From positions 2,232,001 to 2,296,000 of the forward strand of contig NZ_SODF01000001.1 of NCBI RefSeq assembly GCF_004365875.1: 64,000 bases of DNA, read 5' to 3'. Positions 1 to 8,881 of this stretch are shown here, in pieces. The notes below the pieces were generated by a model that did not search any database, was not told where the DNA came from, and saw only the letters and a program-made list of their open reading frames with translations. The translations under genes and the position numbers were made by a program. This stretch comes from Kribbella kalugense. GTDB taxonomy: Bacteria; Actinomycetota; Actinomycetes; Propionibacteriales; Kribbellaceae. The stretch's first letter is position 1, and each line of letters starts with the position of its first letter.

Positions 1-829
1 CCATCGCGATGTCCAGCGCCATCGCGTTCCCGAAGGCTTCCTTGGTCGCGATGTTCCGCGGCAGCACGGTCGCGTCGTCGTTGTCGTAGTACCGCTTGGT
101 GATCTGTACGACGGTCTCGCCGGCCTTCTCGTACAGCGCGCGGCGGGCGGTGTGGGTCGCGAGGACGGAACCGTTGCCCGGCAGCGAGAGGCCGATCGCC
201 TCGGTCAGGCAGTTCATCGAGTTCGCGGTGAACATGCCCGAACACGACCCGCAGGTCGGACAGGCGTTCTCCTCGATCCGCAGGATGTCGGCGTCGGAGA
301 CGTTCTCGTTGACGGCCTCGGACATCGCGTCGATCAGGTCGAGCTTGCGAACCGTTCCGTCGACCAGCGTGGCCCGGCCGGCCTCCATCGGACCGCCGGA
401 CACGAAGACGGTCGGGATGTTCAGCCGGAGTGCGGCGTTGAGCATGCCGGGGGTGATCTTGTCGCAGTTCGAGATGCAGACCAGCGCGTCCGCGCAGTGC
501 GCCTCGACCATGTACTCGACCGAGTCGGCGATCAGGTCCCGCGACGGCAGGCTGTAGAGCATGCCGCCGTGGCCCATCGCGATCCCGTCGTCGACGGCGA
601 TCGTGTTGAACTCACGCGCGATCCCACCGGCCGCATGGATCGCCTCGGAGACGATCCGACCGACCGGCGCGAGGTGCGTGTGACCCGGCACGAACTCGGT
701 GAAGCTGTTCGCCACCGCGATGATCGGCTTGCCGAAGTCCTCACGGGCTACCCCGGAGGCCTGCATGAGCGCGCGGGCGCCCGCCATGTTGCGGCCGTGG
801 GTGACAGTACGGGACCTCAGAGCAGGCAC
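1..829 (-). CDS. ilvD: Dihydroxy-acid dehydratase IlvD, 5' part (runs off the window)
   Basis: Dehydrates 2,3-dihydroxy-isovalerate and -methylvalerate in cytosolic valine/isoleucine synthesis using an iron-sulfur cluster. The first 276 residues are present; the C-terminal half lies beyond position 1. Visible family signatures are [12 protein letters not shown] and [16 protein letters not shown], which carry the cluster cysteines, plus the conserved [13 protein letters not shown] stretch. The start is taken as GTG at 829 (protein [19 protein letters not shown]), preceded by an AGGAG ribosome site 8-9 bases upstream; the nearby ATG on the same strand hits a stop at once. No neighbouring branched-chain gene is in view, so regulation cannot be judged. 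Confidence 0.96.
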   Translation of the reverse strand, partial: MPALRSRTVTHGRNMAGARALMQASGVAREDFGKPIIAVANSFTEFVPGHTHLAPVGRIVSEAIHAAGGIAREFNTIAVDDGIAMGHGGMLYSLPSRDLIADSVEYMVEAHCADALVCISNCDKITPGMLNAALRLNIPTVFVSGGPMEAGRATLVDGTVRKLDLIDAMSEAVNENVSDADILRIEENACPTCGSCSGMFTANSMNCLTEAIGLSLPGNGSVLATHTARRALYEKAGETVVQITKRYYDNDDATVLPRNIATKEAFGNAMALDIAM

Positions 830-938
830 GACGACATCTCCTCGCAGTAGAACGACGCTACCGATGTTGCCACGCCCGTCCGGATGGCGGTACGCGGGTC
901 CCGAATCGTGGAGTGGTGATTCTGTCGGTGGTCGGATC

Positions 939-944
939 TAGCCT
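939..944 (+). promoter_or_regulatory. Candidate -10 box of the AraC-family gene (leaderless)
   Basis: TAGCCT lies 6 bases before the ATG at 951. No Shine-Dalgarno sequence is present, so transcription probably starts at or next to the start codon. A weak -35 (GTGATT, 916-921) is 17 bases upstream. Confidence 0.4.
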
Positions 945-950
945 GACTTC

Positions 951-1793
951 ATGGCAGGGATGGAGCACCACACACGACCGGTGCAGCCTGCCCTGCGCCC
1001 GTACGTCGGCGACCTCGTCGGGTACGCGTACGACGGCGATCCCCCACAGCTGCACCGCGGCCTGCCCTCGCGCTTCCTGACTCTTGTCATCACGCTGGAC
1101 GATCCGCTGGGCGTTGCCTGGCCTGGTCGACCGGTGGAGAAGTACGACGCCCTCGTCGGCGGACTGCACTCGACCGCGGTGCACATCGGCCAGACACCCA
1201 GTCGTGCCGGCGTGCAGCTCTCACTCACTCCCCCGGCCGCGCGGGCGTTGCTCGGCCTGCCGCCGGGCGAGCTCGCCAAGACGGTGATCGGCCTCGACGA
1301 GGTGCTCGGCCGCCCGGCCCGCGAGCTGACCGATCGGCTGCGCGAGGAGTCGAGCTGGCAGCGGCGGTTCGACCTCCTCGAGGTCGCGCTACTCCAGCAG
1401 CTCGGCGCGCGAGAGACAGCCACGGTCCGTCCGGAGGTCGGCTGGGTCTGGCAGCGGCTCTGCGCGTCGGGCGGTGCGATCGGCGTACAGGAGCTGGCGA
1501 CCGAGGTCGGCTGGAGCCGGCGGCATCTGACCGACCGATTCACCGCCGAGTTCGGCCTGGCGCCGAAGGTCGCGGCTCGAGTACTGCGGTTCGAACGCGT
1601 CACCGGACAGCTACGGCGACAGCCACGCACCCGGCTGGCCGATCTGTCAGCCAGCGTCGGGTACGCCGACCAGGCCCACCTGACTCGCGAGTTCCGCACC
1701 ATCGCCGGCTGCTCACCCCGCCAGTGGATGACCGAGGAACTCCCAAACCTTCAAGACTTCCCGGCCGCCGGTGACCGACAGTCGGAGGTATGA
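951..1793 (+). CDS. AraC-family transcriptional regulator
   Basis: A 280-residue regulator. The N-terminal ~140 residues form a ligand-binding-like domain without a clear family motif. The C-terminal ~100 residues carry the double helix-turn-helix of AraC/XylS proteins: the first helix set is around GVQELATEVGWSRRHLTDRF and the signature second set around LADLSASVGYADQAHLTREF followed by GCSPRQW. The start is ATG 951; an in-frame ATG at 960 is also possible. Its stop overlaps the start of the next gene (ATGA at 1790-1793), so it is translationally coupled to the VOC-family gene. The effector is unknown; regulation of the coupled gene is the likely role. Confidence 0.88.
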   Translation: MAGMEHHTRPVQPALRPYVGDLVGYAYDGDPPQLHRGLPSRFLTLVITLDDPLGVAWPGRPVEKYDALVGGLHSTAVHIGQTPSRAGVQLSLTPPAARALLGLPPGELAKTVIGLDEVLGRPARELTDRLREESSWQRRFDLLEVALLQQLGARETATVRPEVGWVWQRLCASGGAIGVQELATEVGWSRRHLTDRFTAEFGLAPKVAARVLRFERVTGQLRRQPRTRLADLSASVGYADQAHLTREFRTIAGCSPRQWMTEELPNLQDFPAAGDRQSEV

Positions 1794-2209
1794 ACACAAC
1801 AACGAACGTGATCGGCGTCTGGCCAGGGCTGCACTACCGGGACGGGCAGGCCGCGCTGAAGTTCCTCACCGAAGGCCTCGGCTTCACTGTCATCGCGTCG
1901 TACGCCGGGGTGACCGACGGGTCGATCGCCCATGCTGAGCTGGCCTGGCCGACCGGTGGCGGGATCATGATGGGATCCGCCGATGCCAAGGCAGAGCCGG
2001 ACGAATTCACCGCACTCGCCGAACGGACTCAGTCGGTCTATCTCGTCCACGACGACCCGGACAGCCTGATCGGCCGTGCGATCGGCGCGGGCGCGGTCGT
2101 CGTCCGCGGTCTGGAGGACACGGACTACGGATCGCGTGGGTTCACGGTGCGCGATCCCGAGGGCAATCTGTGGAGCGTCGGCACGTATGCCGGTGAAATC
2201 TCCAAGTAA
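1790..2209 (+). CDS. VOC-family (glyoxalase/bleomycin-resistance-like) protein
   Basis: A 139-residue protein of the vicinal oxygen chelate superfamily, one beta-alpha-beta-beta-beta module pair. Typical features are [21 protein letters not shown] at the N-terminus and the closing [16 protein letters not shown] strand with its conserved Asp-Pro-x-Gly-Asn. The glycine-rich GGGIMMGS strand resembles PhnB/YdcE-like members. Such proteins are metal-dependent enzymes or drug-binding proteins; the substrate cannot be told from sequence. It starts inside the araC-like stop codon (ATGA), implying one bicistronic message and a function tied to that regulator. Confidence 0.82.
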   Translation: MNTTTNVIGVWPGLHYRDGQAALKFLTEGLGFTVIASYAGVTDGSIAHAELAWPTGGGIMMGSADAKAEPDEFTALAERTQSVYLVHDDPDSLIGRAIGAGAVVVRGLEDTDYGSRGFTVRDPEGNLWSVGTYAGEISK

Positions 2210-2255
2210 TCCACAGGCTGCGGCGATCGAGTCGGCATCCGTCGGTCGATCTCAT

Positions 2256-2261
2256 TAGACT
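2256..2261 (+). promoter_or_regulatory. Candidate -10 box of recQ (leaderless)
   Basis: TAGACT ends 7 bases before the GTG start at 2269, and no ribosome site intervenes. This is the same spacing as at several other genes in the window. No convincing -35 is seen. Confidence 0.4.
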
Positions 2262-2268
2262 CGCCGGG

Positions 2269-4104
2269 GTGAGCGAGACAACCGGACTGCCCGATTCCGA
2301 AGCCCTGCAGATCCTGCGGCGGGTCTTCGGGTACGACGCCTTTCGCGGGGAGCAGGCCGAGATCATCGACACCGTGGTCGCCGGCGGCGACGCGTTGGTG
2401 CTGATGCCGACCGGCGGCGGCAAGTCGCTCTGCTACCAGATCCCGGCCCTGGTCCGATCCGGCGTCGGCGTAGTGATCTCGCCACTGATCGCTTTGATGC
2501 AGGACCAGGTCGACGCGCTGACGGCTCTCGGCGTACGGGCGGGATTCCTCAACTCCACGCAGGACTACGAGCAGCGGCGCGAGGTCGAGCAGGCATTCCT
2601 GGCCGGCGAGCTGGACCTGTTGTACCTCGCGCCCGAGCGGCTCCGGGTCGAGGCGACCGTGCGGCTGCTCGACCAGGGCAAGATCGCGCTGTTCGCGATC
2701 GACGAGGCGCACTGTGTGTCCCAGTGGGGGCACGACTTCCGGCCGGACTACCTGATGCTGTCCGAGCTGCATGAGCGGTGGCCCGACGTACCGCGGATCG
2801 CCTTGACCGCGACGGCGACCGACGCGACCCACCAGGAGATCGCGACCCGGCTGAACCTGTCCGAGGCGAAGCACTTCGTCGCGAGCTTCGACCGGCCGAA
2901 TATCCAGTACCGGATCGTTCCGAAGGACAACCCGCAGCGGCAACTGCTCGACCTGCTCGGCACCGAGCACAAGGGTGACGCGGGCATCGTCTACTGCCTC
3001 TCCCGCAACAGCGTCGAGAAGGCCGCCGCCTTCCTGACCCAGAACGGGATCGAGGCCGTGCCCTACCACGCCGGCCTGGACAGCCGGACCCGCGCGGCCA
3101 ACCAGGCCCGGTTCCTGCGCGAGGACGGGCTGGTCGTGGTCGCGACGATCGCGTTCGGGATGGGGATCGACAAGCCGGACGTCCGGTTCGTCGCGCATCT
3201 CGATCTGCCGAAGTCGGTCGAGGGCTACTACCAGGAGACCGGCCGCGCCGGGCGGGACGGACTGCCGTCGACGGCCTGGCTCGCGTACGGCCTGCAAGAC
3301 GTCGTGCAGCAGCGGAAGATGATCGACACGTCCGAGGGTGACCTCGCGCATCGGCGCCGGCTCGGCTCACACCTGGACGCGATGCTCGCGCTGTGCGAGA
3401 CCGTCGAGTGCCGGCGGTCGCAACTGCTCGCGTACTTCGGTCAGCACGGCGAGGCTTGTGGGAACTGCGACACGTGTCTGACGCCGCCCGAGTCGTGGGA
3501 CGGGACGATCGCGGCGCAGAAGCTGTTGTCGACGGTCTATCGGCTGCAGCACGAGCGTGGGCAGAAGTTCGGCGCCGGGCAGCTGGTCGACATCCTGCTC
3601 GGCAAGGAGACCGAGAAGGTCAAGCAGTTCCGGCACGAGCAGCTGTCGGTGTTCGGGATCGGCAGCGAGTTGAAGGACACCGAGTGGCGCGGGGTGGTCC
3701 GGCAGCTGCTGGCGCTGCGGCTGCTGGCGGTCGAGGGCGACTACGGCACGCTGGTGCTGACCGAGGAGAGCACTGAGGTGCTCGGGCGGCGCCGCGAGGT
3801 GATGATGCGGCGCGAGCCGGAGCGGACTCGGTCGAGGTCTTCCTCGAGTGCGAAGAAGAAGGCGGTGGCTGATCTCGCGCCCGAGGCGGCGCCGGTGTTC
3901 GAGCGGTTGCGCGCGTGGCGGGGGGCGGCGGCGAAGGAGCAGGGCGTCCCGGCGTATGTCATCTTCCACGACGCGACGCTCCGGCAGATCGCCACCGATC
4001 TGCCGTCCTCGCTGGCCGAGTTGGGCAAGATCAGCGGCGTCGGCGACAACAAACTGGCCAAGTACGGCGAGGGAGTACTGGAAGCCCTGTCGAATTCGGA
4101 CTGA
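2269..4104 (+). CDS. recQ: ATP-dependent DNA helicase RecQ
   Basis: A 611-residue 3'-5' DNA helicase for recombination and fork repair. Order of parts: SF2 helicase core with Walker A MPTGGGKS (residues 46-53), DEAH box in [19 protein letters not shown] (145-148) and motif VI in [10 protein letters not shown]. Next comes the RecQ zinc-binding region, with cysteines in [16 protein letters not shown] and CGNCDTC. A winged-helix domain and a C-terminal HRDC domain (about 530-605) follow. Length matches E. coli-type RecQ. A basic Ser/Lys/Arg linker ([12 protein letters not shown]) separates the winged helix and the HRDC. The start is GTG 2269. Confidence 0.96.
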   Translation: MSETTGLPDSEALQILRRVFGYDAFRGEQAEIIDTVVAGGDALVLMPTGGGKSLCYQIPALVRSGVGVVISPLIALMQDQVDALTALGVRAGFLNSTQDYEQRREVEQAFLAGELDLLYLAPERLRVEATVRLLDQGKIALFAIDEAHCVSQWGHDFRPDYLMLSELHERWPDVPRIALTATATDATHQEIATRLNLSEAKHFVASFDRPNIQYRIVPKDNPQRQLLDLLGTEHKGDAGIVYCLSRNSVEKAAAFLTQNGIEAVPYHAGLDSRTRAANQARFLREDGLVVVATIAFGMGIDKPDVRFVAHLDLPKSVEGYYQETGRAGRDGLPSTAWLAYGLQDVVQQRKMIDTSEGDLAHRRRLGSHLDAMLALCETVECRRSQLLAYFGQHGEACGNCDTCLTPPESWDGTIAAQKLLSTVYRLQHERGQKFGAGQLVDILLGKETEKVKQFRHEQLSVFGIGSELKDTEWRGVVRQLLALRLLAVEGDYGTLVLTEESTEVLGRRREVMMRREPERTRSRSSSSAKKKAVADLAPEAAPVFERLRAWRGAAAKEQGVPAYVIFHDATLRQIATDLPSSLAELGKISGVGDNKLAKYGEGVLEALSNSD

Positions 4105-4163
4105 GCTCTTCGACGCGAAGGCAGGAGCACGGATCGGCCGCGCCCTCCAGAGGGAGAACGAAC

Positions 4164-4736
4164 ATGGGTTCATCGGTGCTGTTGATGTCGATGTCCGCCG
4201 ACGGCTACGTCGCCGGCCCGAACGACCGGCCGGGCAACCCGGGCGGCGACGACTTCATGCGGTTGCACGAGTGGTACCTCGACGCCGACGGCGAGGTGGG
4301 CCGGCCGGCGGGCGAGGCCGGCGTGATCTACGACGAGTTGATGGCGACCGGTGCCGTGGTGGTCGGTCGTCGTACGGCGGAACAGGTCGACTACTACGGT
4401 GGCGCCCATCACGGCGTACCCCTGTTCGTCCTCAGCAACGATCCGGCGGCGACCTCGAAGTACGAGTCGGTCACCTTCGTGAGCGACATCGAGACCGCAA
4501 TGGCCCAGGCAAAGGCTGCGGCCGGCGACAAGGACGTGCTGGTTCACGGCGCGATCACGGCCCAGACCGCACTGGCGGCCGGGGTGCTCGACGAGTTGCA
4601 GATCGACCAGGTGCCGGTGTTGTTCGGCAGCGGGATGCGGTTGTTCGACGTACTGCCGGAGCGCATCGAGCTCGAGATCGTCCGGGTGATCGACACACCG
4701 CAGGCGACCCACATCCGCTACCGGGTACGCCGCTGA
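4164..4736 (+). CDS. Dihydrofolate reductase family (RibD C-terminal-like) protein
   Basis: A 190-residue NADPH-dependent reductase fold of the RibD_C/DHFR-like family. Supporting stretches are SMSADGYVAGPNDRPGNPGG at the N-terminus, VVVGRRTAEQVDYYGG, and VLVHGAITAQTALAAGVLDELQIDQVPVLFGSGMRLFD near the C-terminus, a layout shared with actinobacterial YwjB/YyaP-like reductases. The start is ATG 4164, 7 bases after an AGGGAG ribosome site; the open frame extends upstream but without conserved sequence. The true substrate is unknown and it need not make folate or riboflavin. It converges on the next gene with no gap; the two stop codons form TGATCA. Confidence 0.85.
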   Translation: MGSSVLLMSMSADGYVAGPNDRPGNPGGDDFMRLHEWYLDADGEVGRPAGEAGVIYDELMATGAVVVGRRTAEQVDYYGGAHHGVPLFVLSNDPAATSKYESVTFVSDIETAMAQAKAAAGDKDVLVHGAITAQTALAAGVLDELQIDQVPVLFGSGMRLFDVLPERIELEIVRVIDTPQATHIRYRVRR

Positions 4737-5870
4737 TCAACCCAGCAACGGTTGCAGGGCCTTGGTCAGTTCGGCCATCACACCGTCGACGTTCTTGTTG
4801 CCGTCGGCAAGGATGAGGGAAACCGAGACCTTCTTCTCCGGGACCACGACCAGCACGCAGGTGTGATCGGACGACTCCCCACGATGGCCGTACGCCGTAC
4901 CGATACCGAACCGCTCGGAGAACAGCATCGTGCCCAGCCCGTACTCGCCGTCGCCCGTGGTCATCTGATCGACCAGCTCGGCCGGCAGCACCCGGTCGCC
5001 GTACAACTCGTAGCCCCAGCGCGCGATCGTCGGCGCATCGGCGGCCATCCCGCCGTTCGCCGCGGACAGGCTGGCGATCGCACGGCACGGCAGGTAGCCG
5101 TCGGGCTTGCCACAGGCTGCGTTGACGTCCTGAGCGGCCGGCGGTTGGGGCTTCTCCGCATCCTGGAAGGCGGCGTGCTGCAGACCGGCCGGTGCAGCCA
5201 GGTCCCGCCGGAGCACGGTGGCGAGCGGCTGACCGGTCACCTTCTCGATCATCATGCCGAGCAGCACGTAGCTGGGATTGCTGTAGCTGTAGGGACTGCT
5301 CGCTGCCCCGACAGGCATGCTGTCGTAGGACAGCGCGTCCTCGGGCGTCCAGTGCCTGCTGGGCGCAGCCTCGATGACCTTGTCCATCCGGAGGTAGTCC
5401 TCGGGTCGATAGTCCTGCACTCCCGAAGTCATCGAGAGATGCTGCCGAACGGTCGCGTTGTTGGCGGTCAGCTTGTGCTTCACGTACGTCGAGAGCGGCG
5501 CGTCGAGGTCGATCTTCTTCGCCTTCGCGAGCAGCATCACCTCCGACGCGACGAACGTCTTCGTGATGCTCGCAACGCCCATACTCGTGGTCGGCACCAA
5601 CGCCGTCCCGAGCGCATCCTTTCCCGCCGCCCCGGACCAGGCCCACTTGTCGGTGATGACCGCCGCGGTCGCGCCCCGCGCCCCTGCCGGCGAGTCCGGG
5701 AACGCGACGATCTTCGCGAGCACGTCCTGCAAGACCTTGGCCTTCGCCGGGTCCAGGGCCTCTGTCGCCGGGTTGGGAAAGCCCACCGCGGCCGGGGTTG
5801 TGCTCGTCGATCCCCCACCAGAGCAGCCCACCAACGCCAACAGCAGCATTGCCGCCCCAGCTTTTCTCAT
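4737..5870 (-). CDS. Secreted serine hydrolase lipoprotein (class C beta-lactamase/PBP-like)
   Basis: A 377-residue serine hydrolase of the beta-lactamase/AmpH/D-alanyl-D-alanine carboxypeptidase clan. A lipoprotein signal peptide ends in the lipobox LVGC (Cys16), so the enzyme should be anchored outside the membrane. The active-site set is complete: SITK (Ser-x-x-Lys), YSN (Tyr-x-Asn) and a late HRG in YGHRGESSD that replaces the Lys-Thr-Gly of true beta-lactamases. That replacement is common in esterase or peptidase members, so it should not be called a resistance gene. Its stop abuts the stop of the convergent reductase gene. Confidence 0.88.
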   Translation of the reverse strand: MRKAGAAMLLLALVGCSGGGSTSTTPAAVGFPNPATEALDPAKAKVLQDVLAKIVAFPDSPAGARGATAAVITDKWAWSGAAGKDALGTALVPTTSMGVASITKTFVASEVMLLAKAKKIDLDAPLSTYVKHKLTANNATVRQHLSMTSGVQDYRPEDYLRMDKVIEAAPSRHWTPEDALSYDSMPVGAASSPYSYSNPSYVLLGMMIEKVTGQPLATVLRRDLAAPAGLQHAAFQDAEKPQPPAAQDVNAACGKPDGYLPCRAIASLSAANGGMAADAPTIARWGYELYGDRVLPAELVDQMTTGDGEYGLGTMLFSERFGIGTAYGHRGESSDHTCVLVVVPEKKVSVSLILADGNKNVDGVMAELTKALQPLLG

Positions 5871-5912
5871 CCCTCGATCATGGCACCGCGCGGGCCAACC
5901 GGACCTGCCCGA

Positions 5913-6782
5913 TCAGGCAGTCCATCGAACGGAAGGCGCCAGGGCAGCGAAGTCTTGGATCAGGCCTGAACGGCGGGACGACATCCAGGCGAGGCAGACG
6001 CTGTTCTGGGCGAGATTGCTGACCGGGACCGTGACCACGTCGGGACGTTGGTAGAACGTGGCGACCGACAACGGGATGATCGAGATCCCACGGCCGGTGG
6101 CAACGTGTTCCAGCTTCTCCTCGACGCTGCGCATGACCGGCACCGGTTTCGCGGTCCGGGTGCGGAGCTCGAGGGCGATATCGCGCCACTCCGGTACGGC
6201 GTCCGGGTCCTGCAGCAGGTGCTCGTCGGCCAAGTCGGTGATGTCGATGACCGGTTTGCCGGCCAGCCGATGATCGGCGGGCAACGTCGCGACCCGCGGC
6301 TCCTCGAACAGCGGGCGGACGGTCAGCCCGGCCTGATCGATCGGCAACCGGACGACACTCACATCGACCCGGCCGTCGTGCAGTACGGCGACCTGGTCGA
6401 ACCAGGTGGTCCGGATCAGCTCGACCTCGAGGTCGGGATGCGTCGCCCCGAAGGACCGGACCGCCTCGGTGACGGTCAGCCCCGGCATGAACCCGATGGT
6501 GAACGTCTTCGATCCCCTGGTCGCCTGAGCAACCCGTCTGCGCGTCGCGTCCGCGGCTGCGAGCAGCGGGCGAGCGTCGTCGAGCAGCTGCCGACCGGCC
6601 GGAGTCAGCTCGGTGGCGCGCTTGGTACGGACGAACAGCTGAGCCCGCAGCTCGTCCTCGAGGGCCCTGATCTGCCGCGACAGCACCGGCTGCGCGATGT
6701 GCAGTCGCTCCGCCGCCCGGCCGAAGTGCAGTTCCTCGGCGACGGCCACGAAGTACCGGAGCTTGCGGAGATCGAGGTCCAT
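5913..6782 (-). CDS. LysR-family transcriptional regulator
   Basis: A 289-residue LysR regulator. The N-terminal winged helix-turn-helix is LRYFVAVAEELHFGRAAERL followed by QPVLSRQIRALEDEL (residues 7-45). A linker helix follows, then the two-lobed effector domain from about residue 90. It is divergent from a short-chain dehydrogenase gene. A perfect inverted repeat (6782-6800) overlaps its start codon and ribosome site (GAAGG), which fits autorepression together with control of the SDR. The effector is unknown. Confidence 0.93.
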   Translation of the reverse strand: MDLDLRKLRYFVAVAEELHFGRAAERLHIAQPVLSRQIRALEDELRAQLFVRTKRATELTPAGRQLLDDARPLLAAADATRRRVAQATRGSKTFTIGFMPGLTVTEAVRSFGATHPDLEVELIRTTWFDQVAVLHDGRVDVSVVRLPIDQAGLTVRPLFEEPRVATLPADHRLAGKPVIDITDLADEHLLQDPDAVPEWRDIALELRTRTAKPVPVMRSVEEKLEHVATGRGISIIPLSVATFYQRPDVVTVPVSNLAQNSVCLAWMSSRRSGLIQDFAALAPSVRWTA

Positions 6783-6800
6783 AATACCTTCAGGGTATTA
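6782..6800. promoter_or_regulatory. LysR operator between lysR and the SDR gene
   Basis: TAATACC-TTCAG-GGTATTA is a perfect 7-bp inverted repeat with a 5-base spacer. It contains a T-N11-A LysR box (T6785 to A6797). It covers the first base of the lysR start codon and its ribosome site and lies 82 bases before the divergent SDR start. Confidence 0.65.
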
Positions 6801-6882
6801 CAGCGGCCCGAACAGGTCTTGGACGGCGGCCGCCCGGCGACCGCATCGTGGAAGGGAATCCCCACCACGAAAGGCAGTCCCC

Positions 6883-7602
6883 ATGACTCTGCAGGATCAG
6901 CGCGTCGTCCTCCTCGGCGGTACGTCGGGGATCGGCCTCGCCACCGCTCAGCTCGCCGCCGCCCAGGGCGCGACCGTGATCGTTGCCTCCAGCAACCCTG
7001 AGTCGGTGAAGCGAGCGCTGGACGCACTGCCCGCGACCGCGTCCGGCGAGGCGGTCGACCTCACCGACGCCGCGGCGGTCAAGGCGTTCTTCGACGGCCT
7101 CGACCCGTTCGACCACCTCGTCTACACCGCGGGTGAGTCGCTCGCCCTGATCGAGGTCGCGTCGATGGACCTGGCCCGCGCTCGCAAGGCGTTCGAGCTC
7201 CGCTACTTCGGCGCACTCGGTGCGGTCAGCGCCGCGGCGGCCAAGATCCGGCCAGGCGGTTCCGTCGTACTCACCACCGGTGCCGCCGGCGACCGACCGA
7301 GCCCAGGCTGGTCAGTGGCGGCCAGCATCTGCGGCGCGGTCGACTCCCTCGTCCGCGCACTAGCCGTCGAACTCGCCCCGCTGCGCGTCAACGCGGTCAA
7401 GCCCGGCGTGGTCCGCTCGCCGCTGTGGTCGAACATGCCCGTCGAGGACCAGGAGACGTTGTACGACGAGACATCGCGGCTGCTCCCCGTCGGCCGGGTC
7501 GGTGAGGTCACGGACATCGCCGCGGCGTACGTCTACCTGATGAACCAGGGCTACGCGACGGGCACGATCGTGACCGTCGACGGCGGCCATGTCCTGGTGT
7601 GA
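6883..7602 (+). CDS. SDR-family oxidoreductase
   Basis: A 239-residue short-chain dehydrogenase. The cofactor-binding signature GGTSGIG sits at residues 12-18, and the C-terminal family motif appears as YATGTIVTVDGG. The catalytic Tyr-x-x-x-Lys is not in its usual form: the region reads WSVAASICGAVDSLVRALA, so the tyrosine and lysine seem replaced. This suggests a degenerate or atypical SDR. The start is ATG 6883 with a weak AAAGG site; upstream codons are not conserved. It is divergent from the LysR gene, its probable regulator, and is followed after 6 bases by another SDR. Confidence 0.85.
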   Translation: MTLQDQRVVLLGGTSGIGLATAQLAAAQGATVIVASSNPESVKRALDALPATASGEAVDLTDAAAVKAFFDGLDPFDHLVYTAGESLALIEVASMDLARARKAFELRYFGALGAVSAAAAKIRPGGSVVLTTGAAGDRPSPGWSVAASICGAVDSLVRALAVELAPLRVNAVKPGVVRSPLWSNMPVEDQETLYDETSRLLPVGRVGEVTDIAAAYVYLMNQGYATGTIVTVDGGHVLV

Positions 7603-7608
7603 GGCAGA

Positions 7609-8379
7609 GTGGGTCTCGTGACACGCATTCTGATCACCGGTTCCGCGGACGGGCTCGGGCAGATGGTTGCCCGAGAGCTGGTTACGCAAGGACATGAGGT
7701 CGTGCTGCATGCTCGCAACCAGGAGCGTGCCGACGATGCTCTTCGTGCCGTACCCGAAGCGACTGCTGTGCTCGTCGGCGATCTCGCGAGCATCGACGAG
7801 ACGCGGGACGTGGCTCGGCAGGCTAACGAGTCGGGGCGGTTCGACGTGGTCGTCCACAACGCGGCCGTCGGATATCAGGAGCCGCGGATCGAGACCGTGG
7901 ACGGGTTGGAGCACGTGTTCGCGATCAACGCGCTGGCGCCGTACCTGCTGACCGCGTTGATCGACCGGCCGGAGCGGCTGATCTATCTCAGCTCGGGCAT
8001 GCACGAGGGCGGTGACGTCGTACTCGACGATCTGCAGTGGGTACGGCGGCGGTGGCGCGGAGCGCAGGCGTACTCGGACTCCAAGCTCCACGACGTGATC
8101 CTGGCGTTCGCCGTCGCCCGGCTCTGGCCGGACGTGCTGTCGAACGCGGTGGATCCGGGCTGGGTTGCGACGAAGATGGGCGGTCGAGGCGCGCCGGGCG
8201 ATCTCAGTCGGGCGCATCTGACGCAGGTCTGGCTGGCAATCGCGCCGAGTACGCCGAGCGGTGGGTACTACTACCACCGGCAGCTGCACCGGACGAATCC
8301 GGCGGCGTCGGATCGCGAGACGCAGGACGCCTTCCTCGACGCCTGCGCCTCGCTCACCGGAGTACAACTTCCGAGCTGA
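7609..8379 (+). CDS. SDR-family NAD(P)-dependent oxidoreductase
   Basis: A 256-residue short-chain dehydrogenase. The nucleotide-binding motif is TGSADGLG (about residues 10-17), the NAG-type motif is HNAAVGY, and the catalytic serine region LIYLSSGMH is followed by YSDSK (Tyr-x-x-x-Lys). It is closer to the retinol-dehydrogenase/WW-domain oxidoreductase-like SDRs than its upstream neighbour. GTG 7609 is the chosen start; GTG 7618 is an alternative. It follows the other SDR by 6 bases and is probably co-transcribed. Its stop abuts the stop of the convergent VOC gene, giving TGATCA. Confidence 0.87.
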   Translation: MGLVTRILITGSADGLGQMVARELVTQGHEVVLHARNQERADDALRAVPEATAVLVGDLASIDETRDVARQANESGRFDVVVHNAAVGYQEPRIETVDGLEHVFAINALAPYLLTALIDRPERLIYLSSGMHEGGDVVLDDLQWVRRRWRGAQAYSDSKLHDVILAFAVARLWPDVLSNAVDPGWVATKMGGRGAPGDLSRAHLTQVWLAIAPSTPSGGYYYHRQLHRTNPAASDRETQDAFLDACASLTGVQLPS

Positions 8380-8760
8380 TCAGCCCTCGGAGATGTAGAG
8401 CCGATTTCCGTCTTGGTCGCGGAGGCTGAACATCGGCGGGATGCCCGGCCACTCGAGCAGCTCGTCGGTGTCGACACCGACGTCGAGGAAATGCTGATGC
8501 GCCGCCTTGGCGTCCGGGCTGCCCATCCGGATCCCGGTGTCGACACCGGCCGGGTTGCCGTCGCTCGCCGGTACGAGCGCAACGCTTCCGGACGCGCCCG
8601 CCGAGCCGGCCGGGGCGACGACGATCCACCGGCCGCCGAACTGCGGCAGCGGAGCGTCCATCAGCAGCTCGAACCCCAGCGTCTCGGTGTAGAACGTCAC
8701 CGCGCGGTCCTGGTCGGTCACCGGTACGCCGACGGTCCGGATCTCGCTGATGTGATTCAT
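8380..8760 (-). CDS. VOC-family (glyoxalase-like) protein
   Basis: A 126-residue glyoxalase/extradiol-dioxygenase superfamily protein. It starts with VGVPVTDQDRAVTFYTETLGFEL, the usual first beta-alpha unit, and ends with MFSLRDQDGNRLYISEG, the conserved final strand. The start is ATG 8758-8760, preceded by an AAGGAG ribosome site. Open frame continues upstream but lies outside the family. Function beyond the fold is unknown. Confidence 0.85.
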   Translation of the reverse strand: MNHISEIRTVGVPVTDQDRAVTFYTETLGFELLMDAPLPQFGGRWIVVAPAGSAGASGSVALVPASDGNPAGVDTGIRMGSPDAKAAHQHFLDVGVDTDELLEWPGIPPMFSLRDQDGNRLYISEG

Positions 8761-8838
8761 CGTGGTTCTCCTTGGTTGTGAAGAGGTGCTTTCACCAAGA
8801 GGTAGAACCCGATCCGGCCTTTTCGACATCACCCAGCA

Positions 8839-8870
8839 AAGAAGCCCCGGACGAGTGTCCGGGGCTTCTT
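8839..8870 (-). terminator. Rho-independent-type terminator after the DUF3352 gene
   Basis: A perfect 14-bp stem, AAGAAGCCCCGGAC / GTCCGGGGCTTCTT, with a GAGT loop. It lies 12 bases after the DUF3352 stop. On the minus strand the stem ends in TTCTTTG, a short U-rich run. Confidence 0.75.
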
Positions 8871-8881
8871 CGGCGAGCTGA

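Noticed and set aside
4737-5870. A beta-lactamase resistance gene
   Set aside because: The Lys-Thr-Gly motif is replaced by His-Arg-Gly and the protein is a lipoprotein, so a general serine hydrolase or carboxypeptidase-like role is safer.
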